This document shows positions 8,618 to 18,356 of a DNA stretch of 64,000 nucleotides, piece after piece (the first letter of the stretch is position 1; each line of letters begins with the position of its first letter). Made by a program: the position numbers and the translations under genes. The stretch is from Pontibacter akesuensis. Lineage in GTDB: Bacteria > Bacteroidota > Bacteroidia > Cytophagales > Hymenobacteraceae. The notes below the pieces were generated by a model, which saw only the letters and a list, made by a program, of their open reading frames with translations, was not told the DNA's origin and did not search any database. Where the stretch lies: NCBI RefSeq assembly GCF_001611675.1, contig NZ_CP014766.1, forward strand, positions 4,154,001 through 4,218,000, in the 5' to 3' direction.

Positions 8618-9445
8618 ATGGAAAACAACACCCACCGTAACATCAAACAGACAAACCCAAACGAATTACCGTCAGCGCTACCGGATGTACAGCAATTGAT
8701 CGGCAATAAAAAGCCCGCTGTCTTCCTGGACTATGACGGCTGCCTAAGCCCTATCGTGAAGGACCCCGACAAGGCTATACTTACAGAGGCAATGCGGTCC
8801 ACGCTCAGGCGCCTGGCCGATGTGTGCAGCGTGGCCGTGGTAAGTGGTCGCGACCGGGCAGACGTGAAAGGGCTGGTGCAACTGGAGAACCTGTACTACG
8901 CTGGCTCACACGGCTTTGATATTTCAGGACCAGGCAACCTGCACACGGAACCCGGCGGAGCCGCAGCAGCCATACCCGCACTGGATGTAGCCCAGGAGGA
9001 ACTGAAGGAGCAGTTGCAGAACATAGAAGGAGCATTTGTGGAGCGTAAGCGCTACGCAATTGCCGTGCATTACCGCAATGTGCCGGAGGAGCAGGTTAGC
9101 GAGGTGCTGGAGGTCGTGCAGGAAGTTCTTGCGAAGCACCAGGAGCTTAAACCGGGACCGGGCAAAAAAATCATGGAGCTTAAGCCAAACCTCGACTGGC
9201 ACAAAGGCAAAGCCGTGTTGTGGCTGATGGACAAACTGGAGCTGAACCAGCCGGATATTGTGCCGCTCTACATCGGGGATGATCTCACCGACGAGGATGC
9301 CTTTGCCACTTTACAAGGCCAGGGCGTGGGCATTATGGTAGGGGAGCACGATGCGCTGACTGCGGCAGAATATCGTTTGGAGGATGTAACGGAGGTGCAG
9401 GTTTTTTTAGAGGCACTCACCAAAGCTGTAAAACAGCAGGCATAA
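8618..9445 (+). CDS. otsB: Trehalose-6-phosphate phosphatase
   Basis: A 275-residue HAD-type phosphatase that removes phosphate from trehalose 6-phosphate to give trehalose, a compatible solute and stress protectant. Motif I is FLDYDGCLSPIV, motif II is VVSGRDR, the substrate-site segment is KPNLDWHKGKAV, and motif IV is YIGDDLTDEDAF. Length and motif spacing are those of OtsB. The partner trehalose-6-phosphate synthase OtsA is not in this window. The gene converges with the aldolase gene, and a hairpin between them can serve both strands. The first 25 residues are polar and likely disordered. Confidence 0.93.
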   Translation: MENNTHRNIKQTNPNELPSALPDVQQLIGNKKPAVFLDYDGCLSPIVKDPDKAILTEAMRSTLRRLADVCSVAVVSGRDRADVKGLVQLENLYYAGSHGFDISGPGNLHTEPGGAAAAIPALDVAQEELKEQLQNIEGAFVERKRYAIAVHYRNVPEEQVSEVLEVVQEVLAKHQELKPGPGKKIMELKPNLDWHKGKAVLWLMDKLELNQPDIVPLYIGDDLTDEDAFATLQGQGVGIMVGEHDALTAAEYRLEDVTEVQVFLEALTKAVKQQA

Positions 9446-9451
9446 CAAGCG

Positions 9452-9480
9452 ACAAGTATAGGCGGAGGCTTTATACTTGT
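9452..9480. repeat. Inverted pair of the CAAGTATA motif
   Basis: ACAAGTATA and its exact complement TATACTTGT are separated by 11 nt, directly after otsB. This is one of several such pairs in the window (see findings). Confidence 0.75.
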
Positions 9481-9508
9481 GCTGAACAAAATGAACGGCA
9501 GAAAAAAA

Positions 9509-9528
9509 GGCAGCGATCACTCGCTGCC
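9509..9528. terminator. Bidirectional terminator between otsB and fbaA
   Basis: An 8-bp perfect stem GGCAGCGA/TCGCTGCC with a 4-nt loop. A run of A on one side and T-rich sequence on the other suit both converging genes. Confidence 0.75.
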
Positions 9529-9552
9529 TTTCCTGTTTTACCCAAGTATGGA

Positions 9553-10632
9553 TTAAGCGTTTCGGTTGATGCAATTCAAATCCTCGAAAGCCTCTTTCAG
9601 ACGGGTGATGAACGTGTCCTCACCTTTACGCAGCCACACACGCGGGTCGTAATACTTCTTGTTCGGCGCATCTTCGCCCTCAGGGTTGCCGATCTGCGAC
9701 TGCAGATAATCCTTCTTGTCGGTTACGTAGTTTCGTACACCTTCCAGGAAAGCCCACTGCATATCCGTATCGATGTTCATTTTGATGGCGCCGTACTCGA
9801 TCGCCTCAGTGATTTTCTCCTTTTCAGAGCCTGAGCCGCCATGGAAAACAAAGTTTACCGGGTTCGGCTGCGTGTTATACTTCTCCTGGATAAACTGCTG
9901 TGAGTTCTTCAGGATTTCAGGGCGAAGCTCCACGTTTCCTGGCTTGTACACCCCGTGCACGTTACCGAAGGCAGCGGCAATGGTAAAGCGGCTGCTGATC
10001 TTGTTCAGCTCCTCGTACGCGTAGGCTACTTCCTCAGGCTGAGTATAAAGACGGGCGCTGTCCACATCAGAGTTGTCTACGCCGTCTTCCTCGCCACCTG
10101 TTACACCAAGCTCGATTTCAACCGTCATGCCTAGCTTGTCCATACGCTTCAGGTAGCTCACGCAGGTTTCCACGTTCTCCTGGATTTCCTCTTCAGAAAG
10201 GTCCAGCATGTGCGAGCTGTATAGTGGCTTGCCGTGCTCCTTGAAGTACTGCTCACCAGCATCCAGCAAACCGTCAATCCATGGCAGCAATTTCTTGGCA
10301 GCGTGGTCGGTGTGCAGGATTACGGGTACTCCGTAAGCCTCAGCCATAATGTGCACGTGGTGTGCACCTGAAATAGCGCCTGCAATGGCAGACTTCTGCT
10401 GGTCGTTCGACAGGCCTTTGCCCGCGTAGAATTGCGCGCCGCTATTCGAAAATTGAATGATAACTGGAGAGTTTACTTCTCTTGCCGTTTCCAGCACAGC
10501 GTTGATAGAGTTTGTGCCGATAACGTTTACGGCAGGAAGGGCGAAGTTATTTTCGTTCGCATACTTGAAGAGTTCAGTCACCTCGTCTCCGTAAAGCACA
10601 CCGGCTCTGAATCTTGTTTTTGTTTCGCTCAC
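9553..10632 (-). CDS. fbaA: Class II fructose-bisphosphate aldolase
   Basis: A 359-residue zinc-dependent aldolase that cleaves fructose 1,6-bisphosphate to dihydroxyacetone phosphate and glyceraldehyde 3-phosphate. The zinc and substrate motifs LHTDHAAKKLLPWID, GNVHGVYKPGNV and FHGGSGS are all present. The length equals that of E. coli FbaA, the class IIA type. The start codon is GTG, giving MSETKTRFRAG; no ATG is available upstream in frame. The gene stands alone, convergent with otsB and divergent from the MacB-like permease gene about 410 bp away. Confidence 0.97.
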   Translation of the reverse strand: MSETKTRFRAGVLYGDEVTELFKYANENNFALPAVNVIGTNSINAVLETAREVNSPVIIQFSNSGAQFYAGKGLSNDQQKSAIAGAISGAHHVHIMAEAYGVPVILHTDHAAKKLLPWIDGLLDAGEQYFKEHGKPLYSSHMLDLSEEEIQENVETCVSYLKRMDKLGMTVEIELGVTGGEEDGVDNSDVDSARLYTQPEEVAYAYEELNKISSRFTIAAAFGNVHGVYKPGNVELRPEILKNSQQFIQEKYNTQPNPVNFVFHGGSGSEKEKITEAIEYGAIKMNIDTDMQWAFLEGVRNYVTDKKDYLQSQIGNPEGEDAPNKKYYDPRVWLRKGEDTFITRLKEAFEDLNCINRNA

Positions 10633-10895
10633 AGGTTTATCTTTTAGTTTTTTATGGGTTATTTAGGTTAATCTATAGTCTTTTCTGATGATTTTTCTGT
10701 TGGAATGAAGCAATTATCGAAAGTAAATTTACTATATATTTAGAATTAAAGAAACAGCCTGCTTTGATTCTGTTTTACAGGAAACACCGGCTGATTCTAG
10801 TTGTCTATACGGGCCATTGCACACTTTGGCGGACGCGTTCTAAAAAAACTATATACTGTTTTATGCTTCGTGGCGAAGCGTATGGAATCGTACGA

Positions 10896-10921
10896 TTTAG
10901 TGTCTGATATCGGACACTAAA
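10896..10921. promoter_or_regulatory. 26-bp palindromic activator/operator site
   Basis: TTTAGTGTC and GACACTAAA flank a central GATATC core. The whole 26 bp is palindromic except for one symmetric base pair. Its centre is about 86 bp before the start site expected from the sigma-54-like promoter at 10969, a suitable position for an enhancer-binding protein dimer. Confidence 0.65.
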
Positions 10922-10968
10922 CAATGCTGAAGCAGACAGAATGATAAGATTAGGCATGTATTAGATAA

Positions 10969-10985
10969 TGGTACACTTATTGGAA
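10969..10985 (+). promoter_or_regulatory. Sigma-54-like -24/-12 promoter
   Basis: TGGTACACTTATTGGAA has GG at -24 and TTGG at -12 with the exact 10-nt spacing of the RpoN consensus TGGCACG-N4-TTGCA. The second base of the -12 GC is G instead of C. It lies 61 nt before the permease start codon. Confidence 0.5.
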
Positions 10986-11045
10986 ACACAGCTAATGAAT
11001 TTTATCACTCGCCTCCTGATCTATACTTGCCAAACAAAATAAACT

Positions 11046-13403
11046 ATGTTTCAGCACAGCCTTCTGCTTATCTACAGAAACTTTAAACGGTTTAGAAGTA
11101 CCTTCCTTATAAACCTGATCGGGCTCTCGACCGGCTTAGCCTGCACTGTGCTTATATTTCTGTGGGTAAACGATGAGCTTCGGAAAGATAAGTTCCATGA
11201 AAACGACAGGCAGTTATTTCAGGTGATGACAAACCACCATAACAGGGAAGGCGTGGTAACCTGGAAGGTAAGCCCCGGCAACCTGGGAGAGGCCCTGGCA
11301 GCAGAAATGCCAGAAGTAACGTATGCCGTCAGTTCATCAGACATCCCGGATAAATTTACTCTTTCTAACGAGGAGAAACATATTCGTGCAGCCGGTCAGT
11401 TTGTAAGCAAAGACTTTTTTAACACGTTCTCCTATGCGCTCCTGCAAGGCGACAAGAACCAGGTGCTGGCCTCAAAGAATGCCATCGTCATATCAGAGGA
11501 ACTGGCCCTGAAGCTGTTCAACACCACAGAGAATTTGGTTGGTAAAACGATTAACTGGCAAATTCTGCATTTCCATAAGCCGGTCGTTATCGCAGGAGTT
11601 TTTAAAACTATACCTTCAGGTTCCTCCGAGCAGTTCGACTTTCTCCTGTCTTTCGAAGAATTCAGAGACATGCTCGGAGACGGGTTGCACTGGGATAACC
11701 ACAATGCCAGAACATACCTGGTCTTAAGAGAAGGCACCGATGCCCAAAAGTTTAACCAGAAAATCGGGAGCTTCCTGAAAAGCAAAGCGCCAAACACCAA
11801 TGTCACCTTGTTTGCCACTCCTTTCTCGGATTTATACTTGTATGGAAACTATGAGAATGGAGTACAGACAGGGGGCAGGATAGTGTATGTCCGGCTTTTT
11901 TCGCTAATCGCCCTTTTCATACTGCTCATCGCCTGCATTAACTTCATGAACCTTTCCACCGCCAAGGCATCGAGAAGAATAAAGGAAGTGGGCATCAAGA
12001 AAGCCATGGGAGCGAGCAGGCAATCGCTTGTGCTGCAGTACCTGGGAGAATCGCTGTTGATGTCGCTGGCCTCGCTTATTGTAGCGCTGATGCTGGTGGA
12101 GCTTTCGCTGGCACCCTTTAGCGCGCTTACCGGAAAACAACTCACGCTGCATTATGAGCCGCAGTTCGTCTTGGTTATACTTGGCATTACCTTGCTTACA
12201 GGGTTTTTGGCGGGCAGCTACCCGGCGCTTTACCTTTCTGGGTTCACGCCGGCAGCGGTTTTAAGGGGAAAACTAGACACGCTGGCGGGGGAACTGTGGG
12301 CACGAAAGGGGCTTGTGGTGTTTCAGTTTACGTTGTCCGTGATCCTCATTGTGTCTGTACTCGTGGTGTATAAGCAGAATCATTACGCACAAACCAAGAA
12401 CCTGGGCTACAGCAAGGACAACGTCATCTATTTTGACGCAGAGGGGCAGGTGCAGGATAAACTGGAAACCTTTCTGGCCGAGGTGAAAAAAATACCGGGC
12501 GTGGTAAACGCATCCAGCGGTGGGAGCATCATCAGCGATTATAGTTCTACTACCGGGCTTGCCTGGCGAGGGAAGGGCAACGAAAATATCGCCTTTCAGA
12601 ATGTGGTGGTCAACTACGGCATGATAGAAGTTTTGGGAATACAACTGAAAGAAGGCCGCACCTTCTCAAGGCGCTTCGCCGCAGACACAGCAAAGATCAT
12701 CTTTAATGAGGCGGCTGTAAAAACCATGGCGATGAAAAACCCCGTGGGTGAAGTGGTAAACCTGTGGGGGGAGAACAGAAAAATCATAGGTGTAGTGAAA
12801 GACTTCCACTTCCAGTCACTCCATGAAGGAATAAAACCGATGTTTTTCCGACTGCAGCCACAAACTGCAATCAAGGTGATGCTGAAGATCGAAGCCGGTC
12901 GGGAAAGGGAAACGATAGCGCAGTTGCAGCAGCTTTACAAAGCCTACAACCCGGGTTTTATACTTGATTACCGGTTTCTGAATGAAGACTATCAGGAATT
13001 ATATGCTGCAGAACAGCGGGTGGCAGTACTATCGCGGTACTTTGCCGGGTTGGCGGTGCTCATTTCCTGCCTTGGCTTGTTTGGCCTGGCCGCCTTCACC
13101 GCTGAAAGGAGATTAAAGGAAATAGGTATCCGCAAAGTGTTGGGTGCGAGCGAAGCCAGCATTGTGTTCCTGCTGTCCGTCGACTTCACCAAACTGGTGC
13201 TTGCAGCCATCCTGATTGCCCTGCCACTCAGTTACCTTATAGCAGATTACTGGCTCCATAACTTTGCCTACCGGATTGAATTAGCGTGGTGGTACTTTGC
13301 AGGCGCAGGCCTGCTGGCGTTGGTAATTTCCTGGTTTACGGTGGGCATGCAGGCAGTAAAAGCCTCCAGAATAAGCCCATCCCAGTGCCTCAAAGACGTT
13401 TGA
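11046..13403 (+). CDS. ABC transporter permease, MacB/FtsX type
   Basis: A 785-residue inner-membrane protein of the duplicated MacB/FtsX permease type common in Bacteroidota. A short N-terminal hydrophobic helix (about 20-42) is followed by a periplasmic MacB-PCD domain (about 45-240). A three-helix FtsX block follows at 285-425 with the loop signature RRIKEVGIKKAMGAS; then come another helix, a second periplasmic domain, and a second FtsX block (665-785) with RLKEIGIRKVLGAS. Such proteins use ATP hydrolysis by a separate ATPase to drive mechanical transport or efflux of peptides, drugs or lipoproteins. No ATPase gene is adjacent, which is frequent for this family. The upstream palindrome and sigma-54-like promoter suggest control by an enhancer-binding regulator. 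The substrate is unknown. Confidence 0.9.
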   Translation: MFQHSLLLIYRNFKRFRSTFLINLIGLSTGLACTVLIFLWVNDELRKDKFHENDRQLFQVMTNHHNREGVVTWKVSPGNLGEALAAEMPEVTYAVSSSDIPDKFTLSNEEKHIRAAGQFVSKDFFNTFSYALLQGDKNQVLASKNAIVISEELALKLFNTTENLVGKTINWQILHFHKPVVIAGVFKTIPSGSSEQFDFLLSFEEFRDMLGDGLHWDNHNARTYLVLREGTDAQKFNQKIGSFLKSKAPNTNVTLFATPFSDLYLYGNYENGVQTGGRIVYVRLFSLIALFILLIACINFMNLSTAKASRRIKEVGIKKAMGASRQSLVLQYLGESLLMSLASLIVALMLVELSLAPFSALTGKQLTLHYEPQFVLVILGITLLTGFLAGSYPALYLSGFTPAAVLRGKLDTLAGELWARKGLVVFQFTLSVILIVSVLVVYKQNHYAQTKNLGYSKDNVIYFDAEGQVQDKLETFLAEVKKIPGVVNASSGGSIISDYSSTTGLAWRGKGNENIAFQNVVVNYGMIEVLGIQLKEGRTFSRRFAADTAKIIFNEAAVKTMAMKNPVGEVVNLWGENRKIIGVVKDFHFQSLHEGIKPMFFRLQPQTAIKVMLKIEAGRERETIAQLQQLYKAYNPGFILDYRFLNEDYQELYAAEQRVAVLSRYFAGLAVLISCLGLFGLAAFTAERRLKEIGIRKVLGASEASIVFLLSVDFTKLVLAAILIALPLSYLIADYWLHNFAYRIELAWWYFAGAGLLALVISWFTVGMQAVKASRISPSQCLKDV

Positions 13404-13457
13404 GCTCCTTCAAACAATAATAAGCTCTGCTAAAGTACGATCCTACCGGGCGCTGCT

Positions 13458-14963
13458 TTATGCAAAAATAATCACCTTATCCTTGTGCTTGCTGCGCATG
13501 TGGTTGCGGATGATCTGCTGGATGTCCTTGTTGTCGTTGTAGCGCTGAATGGCTCCTTTGAAATCGTCGAGGCTGTGCGCCGAAAATGTTTCATCCACAA
13601 AGCCGAAGCCCAGGTAGGTGCCGTGCTCGACCACCACCACAGATTTCTCACCCGGCTCACGCCCTTTACCAATCAGCACAAAGCTGTTATGCTCGTAAGT
13701 AAAGGAATCGATCGCCTCGTCCACACGTTTGTTATACTCCTCCGGGCTTTCCTTGCCGATGCAGGCGCCATTGCATTGGTGCACCTGGAAATCAAAGCAG
13801 GCGCCGTTGGTTTTGTACAGGTCGCACAGTTTTTGGCAGAGGTTATACTTGGCCACCTTGTGAAACAGGAACCCCTTCGCTTTAAAGTGATTAGACAGTG
13901 CGATGATCGGGGTTAGGCTCTCGTTATCAGCTCTGTTGATGGTGCCATAGCTGAGGCGCTTATAGCCGTTGGCATCCTCGTGCATAAAGATGCCGGTGTT
14001 GAACACACTGCGCCGTTGCTGCCGGTTGTACTGCGGCTTCATGCGCTTTATCTCAGCTGATTCGAACAGTAGCGCCACCAGTTCGTTGCCCATCAGCTCA
14101 TAAGTGATGTCGGCAATGCTGTTCTTAAAGTCAAGCGATTTGCGGCTCTTGTAGTCGATGTTAAAGTGCTGGATGATGCGCTTTTTGATATTGATGCTCT
14201 TGCCCACGTAAATCACCTCACCCGCCTCGTTGTGAAAATAATATACTCCCGGCACCATCGGCAGCGCATCCACCTGCTCTTTTTTGATGGCCGGCGGCAG
14301 CAGCGATGTTGCAATTTCTTTCTTCAGCACCAGCGTGGTATTGTCGGCAGCCATGTTCATGTTGCCATCCACCACAGGGCGGTTTATCTTGATGAGCTTG
14401 TCGAACAGCAGTGCCGTTGCCTCGGCGTCGCCAATGGCGCGGTGGCGCTGGGTTAGCGGAATATCGATGCTGTGGCACAGTTTGCCGAGGCTGTAGGAGG
14501 GAAGCCCCGGTATCAGCGATCGGCTCAGCCGCACAGTGCAAAGCGTTTTGCGCTGAAATGTGAAGCCCAGGTCGCCAAACTCCTTTTTCAGGAAAGAGTA
14601 ATCAAAACGCACGTTGTGCGCCACAAACACCTTTCCCTCAGTAAACTCCACAATCTCCTTGGCGACCTCGTAAAATTTGGGCGCCTCGGTCACCATGTCG
14701 TCTTTTATACCTGTCAGTTGGGTGATAAAATAGGGAATGGGGCGCTCGGGGTTTACTAGGGTATGGTACTTGTCCACTATTTTCTCCCCGTCATGGATGA
14801 AGATGGCAATCTCGGTAATCTTATCCTGATGCGGTTGGCCCCCGGTGGTTTCAATGTCTACTATTGCGTACAAGTGGCTCTGGTTTAGTTGCTCGTTCTG
14901 CGCGCTGGCAGCGTCTGCTGCAGCCCTCTCCTCTAAACCAATTTTATTAGTAAACCGTTTCAA
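13458..14963 (-). CDS. DnaQ-like exonuclease fused to GIY-YIG (UvrC N-terminal-like) nuclease
   Basis: A 501-residue fusion. Residues about 32-200 form a DEDDh 3'-5' exonuclease (DIETTGG, HNVRFDYSFL, HRAIGDAEAT). Residues about 235-320 form a GIY-YIG endonuclease domain (PGVYYF ... VIYVGKSINIKKRI). A UvrC/Cho-like C-terminal region with a Cys cluster around CQKLCDLYKTNGAC follows. Such proteins are implicated in DNA repair, with Cho-like incision plus trimming as the expected chemistry. Translation begins at TTG; an AAGGAGA Shine-Dalgarno lies 10 nt before it and an in-frame stop closes the frame just upstream. Convergent with the permease gene. Confidence 0.9.
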   Translation of the reverse strand: MKRFTNKIGLEERAAADAASAQNEQLNQSHLYAIVDIETTGGQPHQDKITEIAIFIHDGEKIVDKYHTLVNPERPIPYFITQLTGIKDDMVTEAPKFYEVAKEIVEFTEGKVFVAHNVRFDYSFLKKEFGDLGFTFQRKTLCTVRLSRSLIPGLPSYSLGKLCHSIDIPLTQRHRAIGDAEATALLFDKLIKINRPVVDGNMNMAADNTTLVLKKEIATSLLPPAIKKEQVDALPMVPGVYYFHNEAGEVIYVGKSINIKKRIIQHFNIDYKSRKSLDFKNSIADITYELMGNELVALLFESAEIKRMKPQYNRQQRRSVFNTGIFMHEDANGYKRLSYGTINRADNESLTPIIALSNHFKAKGFLFHKVAKYNLCQKLCDLYKTNGACFDFQVHQCNGACIGKESPEEYNKRVDEAIDSFTYEHNSFVLIGKGREPGEKSVVVVEHGTYLGFGFVDETFSAHSLDDFKGAIQRYNDNKDIQQIIRNHMRSKHKDKVIIFA

Positions 14964-15004
14964 ATTACCTGCTCTCCTTTTTTTCTGCGATTCGTATTAG
15001 CAAG

Positions 15005-16150
15005 TTACTCTTCCGTGTCCTTTTTCCCCCGCGCCACACCGTTCCATATTTCCCGGAAAAACTGGTGCACCCGGCCCTCTTTCTTGAGGTGCCTTGGCTT
15101 CACATCGTCAATGTCTGATAGCAGGAAACCGAGCGGCTCGAGGGGCTCATAGGAGTCGAAAATAACCTTCAGCATGGCAATAACCGGAATGGCCATGATC
15201 ATGCCGGCGGCTCCCCAAATCTGCCCTCCGAGCAACAAGGCAAGTATGGCCGCGAACGGATTTATACTTACCTTGGAGCCCACCACGTAGGGCGTGATGA
15301 AGTTGCCCTCCAGGAACTGCACTACCACAAATACCCCAATCACCAGCAAGGCATCAAACAGGTGGCCCGTGGTCGCAAGTGTCAGCAGGGCAGGGAGCAA
15401 CGACCCGATCAGAATGCCGATATAGGGAATGATGGTCAGAATAGAGGCAAACACGCCAAAGAAGATGGCATACTTCACACCCAGTAAAAGCAGGCCGGCC
15501 GAGTTGAGCATGGCCACAATCACAATTACGATCATCAGCCCGGAAATATAGCTTTGCACCACCTGCTGTATGTTTGTCAGTGTCTGAATCATGCCGCCGC
15601 GCTTGTCTTTTGCCACCAGTTTGAACAGGAAGCGCTCCAGGTGGTCGCGGTAGTAGAGCAGGCAGAAAACATAAATCGGAATAACGGTGAAGGCAGCCAG
15701 CAAACCAGTGGTCATGGATATGGTGCTGCCCATGACATTGGTGGCCAGGTTCTGCAGGCTGGAGATGGAGTTTTGAATTAGCTCAGTGCGGTTAGAGGGC
15801 TCTATACCAAAGCGTTCTTTCAGAAACACCTGCACGCGCTCTATCAACCTTTCTATGTTGCCGCTGATCGTGTCCAGCTCTGTCGTCAGGTCCATCAGTT
15901 GCGACATCAGGAACCAGATCACCAGCCCGAGCACCACCACAATTAGGATAATGCTAGTGAGAATAGCCAAGGGCCGTGGCACCTTGAATTTCTCGAGGTC
16001 ACGGTTCAGGGGCAGTAGCAGCAGCGCAAAAAGCAGCGAGAAAGCCAGCGGTACAAGTATGGATTGAAACAACTGCAGGAAGTAAACCAGCAGGATGACG
16101 CCGAGCAGCAAAACAACGATTTTAAAATATCCTGGTAACTTTATTTCCAT
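15005..16150 (-). CDS. AI-2E family transporter (UPF0118/PerM-like)
   Basis: A 381-residue polytopic membrane protein with about 7-8 hydrophobic segments. It has the family pattern of two N-terminal helices, a long soluble segment (about 85-150) with amphipathic helices, and a C-terminal membrane bundle. That bundle contains LTIIPYIGILIGSLLPA and the FLEGNFITPYVVG signature. Some members export autoinducer-2 or act as ion antiporters, but the substrate cannot be inferred here. It lies 41 nt downstream of the exonuclease gene on the same strand and could share its transcript. Confidence 0.9.
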   Translation of the reverse strand: MEIKLPGYFKIVVLLLGVILLVYFLQLFQSILVPLAFSLLFALLLLPLNRDLEKFKVPRPLAILTSIILIVVVLGLVIWFLMSQLMDLTTELDTISGNIERLIERVQVFLKERFGIEPSNRTELIQNSISSLQNLATNVMGSTISMTTGLLAAFTVIPIYVFCLLYYRDHLERFLFKLVAKDKRGGMIQTLTNIQQVVQSYISGLMIVIVIVAMLNSAGLLLLGVKYAIFFGVFASILTIIPYIGILIGSLLPALLTLATTGHLFDALLVIGVFVVVQFLEGNFITPYVVGSKVSINPFAAILALLLGGQIWGAAGMIMAIPVIAMLKVIFDSYEPLEPLGFLLSDIDDVKPRHLKKEGRVHQFFREIWNGVARGKKDTEE

Positions 16151-16493
16151 TTAGACGGCGGCTGATGCCAAATTATAGTTGTGAAACTTACAGCAACAAC
16201 CAAAATTAAGCAAATGTAATGGTACAAGTATAGTTTTAAATTTATATTATAGTTGCTAAAAATATTAGCTTAAATAGTAGGTAAAAACTATGGTTTCACT
16301 GAACTTGCTAGCTTTAAATATGGTTTAAAATAATGCGAGAGCAGATAGTGCAGCAAGATTAACTAAAATATTTAGTAATTTTACTACGCATTCCCTATCT
16401 TAGTACAAAGCAGGCGCGAATGTTTGCTACTTGTCTTTTATAATTTCTATATTTCGGATTGATATCCCTTAAAACTACACTTACGCTTACAGT
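16151..16493. other. Divergent AT-rich promoter region upstream of parE
   Basis: 343 bp of AT-rich sequence with no ORF. It contains the parE promoter candidate at 16422-16455 and one CAAGTATA motif near 16224. Confidence 0.6.
16422..16455 (+). promoter_or_regulatory. Probable parE promoter
   Basis: TTTG (-33) and TATATTTC (-7, one mismatch to TAnnTTTG) are separated by 22 nt, ending 38 nt before the parE start codon. This is the Bacteroidota primary-sigma architecture. Confidence 0.5.
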
Positions 16494-18356
16494 ATGGCAG
16501 AGTTAGAGCACAATTACAACGAAGACAGTATTCGTTCGCTGGAGCCGCGCGAGCACATTAGGCTTCGCCCGGGCATGTACATTGGCAAGCTTGGCGACGG
16601 TTCTGCAGCGGATGACGGTATTTACATTCTGGTGAAAGAGGTAATCGATAACTCCATCGATGAGCACGTGATGGGGTACGGTAAAACCATAGAAATTAAG
16701 GTGTCGGACCACAAGGTGCAGGTGCGCGACTATGGCCGCGGCATTCCGCTCGGTAAGGTGATTGACTGTGTAAGCAAGATCAACACCGGTGGTAAGTATG
16801 ACAGCAAGGCTTTCCAGAAGTCGGTAGGTCTGAATGGGGTGGGTACCAAGGCGGTGAACGCGTTATCAAGCCAATTCCGCATACAGTCTGTGCGTGATGG
16901 CAAAATGAAAGCGGCTGAGTTTGAAAGAGGCGTGCTAACACAGGATTTTGAGCTGCAGGACTCCAGCCAGCGCAACGGAACGCTCACGATCTTCACACCC
17001 GACGATACCATCTTCAAGAATTTCCAGTTCAACCCAGATTACCTGGAGAACCAGCTGTGGAATTATGTGTATCTGAATGCCGGCCTCACCATAAACTTTA
17101 ACGGCAAGAAGTTTTATTCAGAGAACGGTCTGCTCGATTTGCTGCGCGATAAAGCCGATGAAGAAAGCCTGCGCTACCCGATCATCCACTTAAAAGGAGA
17201 GGACATTGAACTGGCGCTTTCGCACGGCAACGACTACGGCGAAGAATATTACTCGTTTGTGAACGGCCAGTACACCACCATGGGTGGTACGCACCTGGCG
17301 GCTTTCCGCGAGGCGGTGGTGAAAACCATGCGCGATTTTTTCAGAAAAGACTTTGACGCGGCCGATATTCGCGGCTCTATTATAGGAGCGATTTCCATTC
17401 GTGTGCAGGAGCCAGTCTTCGAATCACAAACCAAGACGAAGCTGGGCTCCATTGAAATGGGCCCTGACGGGCCTGCCGTGCGTGCCTTCATCAACGATTT
17501 CGTGAAGGAGCACCTGGACAATTATCTGCATAAGAACCCCGCTACTGCCGAAGCCCTGCTGAAGCGCATCATGCAAAGTGAGCGTGAGCGCAAGGACATG
17601 GCCGGTGTGAAAAAGCTGGCGAACCAGCGTGCCAAAAAAGCGAACCTGCACAACCGCAAGCTCCGCGACTGCCGCCTGCACTTCAACGAGGATAAGGGAG
17701 AAAAGTCCCTGCTGTCCACGCTATTCATCACGGAGGGGGACTCGGCAAGTGGATCGATTACCAAGTCGCGCAACGTGGACAGCGAAGCGGTGTTTAGTTT
17801 GCGCGGTAAGCCACTAAACTGCTTCGGCCTGAAGAAAAAGGTGGTGTACGAAAACGAGGAGTTCAACCTCCTGCAGCATGCCCTGAACATAGAGGAGGGC
17901 CTGGAGGGGCTACGCTACAACCGCGTGGTCATCGCAACGGATGCTGACGTGGACGGCATGCACATCCGGTTGCTGCTGCTGACGTTCTTCCTGCAGTTTT
18001 TCCCGGACCTGGTGCGTAACGGCCATGTGTTTATCTTGGAGACGCCGCTGTTCCGCGTGCGCAATAAAAAGGAGACCATCTACTGCTACAACGAAAATGA
18101 GAAGCAGGAAGCGATACAGAAGCTGGGCAAGCGCCCTGAGATTACCCGCTTTAAGGGTTTGGGTGAGATCTCACCGGATGAGTTTGGTAAGTTTATTGGC
18201 GACAACATCAAGCTGAAGCCAGTAATCCTGCACAAGGATACGACCATCCAAAAGATGCTGAGCTACTACATGGGCAAGAACACGCCTGACCGGCAGCAGT
18301 TCATCATCGAGAACCTGAAGATTGAGAAAGACATAGTTGAAGAATTATATGCATAA
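16494..18356 (+). CDS. parE: DNA topoisomerase IV subunit B (GyrB/ParE type)
   Basis: A 620-residue type IIA topoisomerase ATPase subunit. The N-terminal GHKL ATPase has [20 protein letters not shown] and [14 protein letters not shown]. The TOPRIM domain begins with EGDSASGS at about 411-418 and has the metal-binding [12 protein letters not shown] segment. The length is that of ParE, without the long GyrB insertion. With ParC it decatenates daughter chromosomes after replication. The parC start overlaps the parE stop by 8 nt, so the subunits are translationally coupled. A ParE rather than GyrB assignment rests on pairing with a ParC-like subunit. Confidence 0.95.
   Translation: MAELEHNYNEDSIRSLEPREHIRLRPGMYIGKLGDGSAADDGIYILVKEVIDNSIDEHVMGYGKTIEIKVSDHKVQVRDYGRGIPLGKVIDCVSKINTGGKYDSKAFQKSVGLNGVGTKAVNALSSQFRIQSVRDGKMKAAEFERGVLTQDFELQDSSQRNGTLTIFTPDDTIFKNFQFNPDYLENQLWNYVYLNAGLTINFNGKKFYSENGLLDLLRDKADEESLRYPIIHLKGEDIELALSHGNDYGEEYYSFVNGQYTTMGGTHLAAFREAVVKTMRDFFRKDFDAADIRGSIIGAISIRVQEPVFESQTKTKLGSIEMGPDGPAVRAFINDFVKEHLDNYLHKNPATAEALLKRIMQSERERKDMAGVKKLANQRAKKANLHNRKLRDCRLHFNEDKGEKSLLSTLFITEGDSASGSITKSRNVDSEAVFSLRGKPLNCFGLKKKVVYENEEFNLLQHALNIEEGLEGLRYNRVVIATDADVDGMHIRLLLLTFFLQFFPDLVRNGHVFILETPLFRVRNKKETIYCYNENEKQEAIQKLGKRPEITRFKGLGEISPDEFGKFIGDNIKLKPVILHKDTTIQKMLSYYMGKNTPDRQQFIIENLKIEKDIVEELYA

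Larger units (their letters stand above)
10633..11045. other. Divergent regulatory region between fbaA and the permease
   Basis: 413 bp without genes. It contains a 26-bp near-perfect palindrome and a sigma-54-like promoter upstream of the permease gene (listed separately). The fbaA promoter must lie on the minus strand near 10650-10750, an AT-rich segment. Confidence 0.7.
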
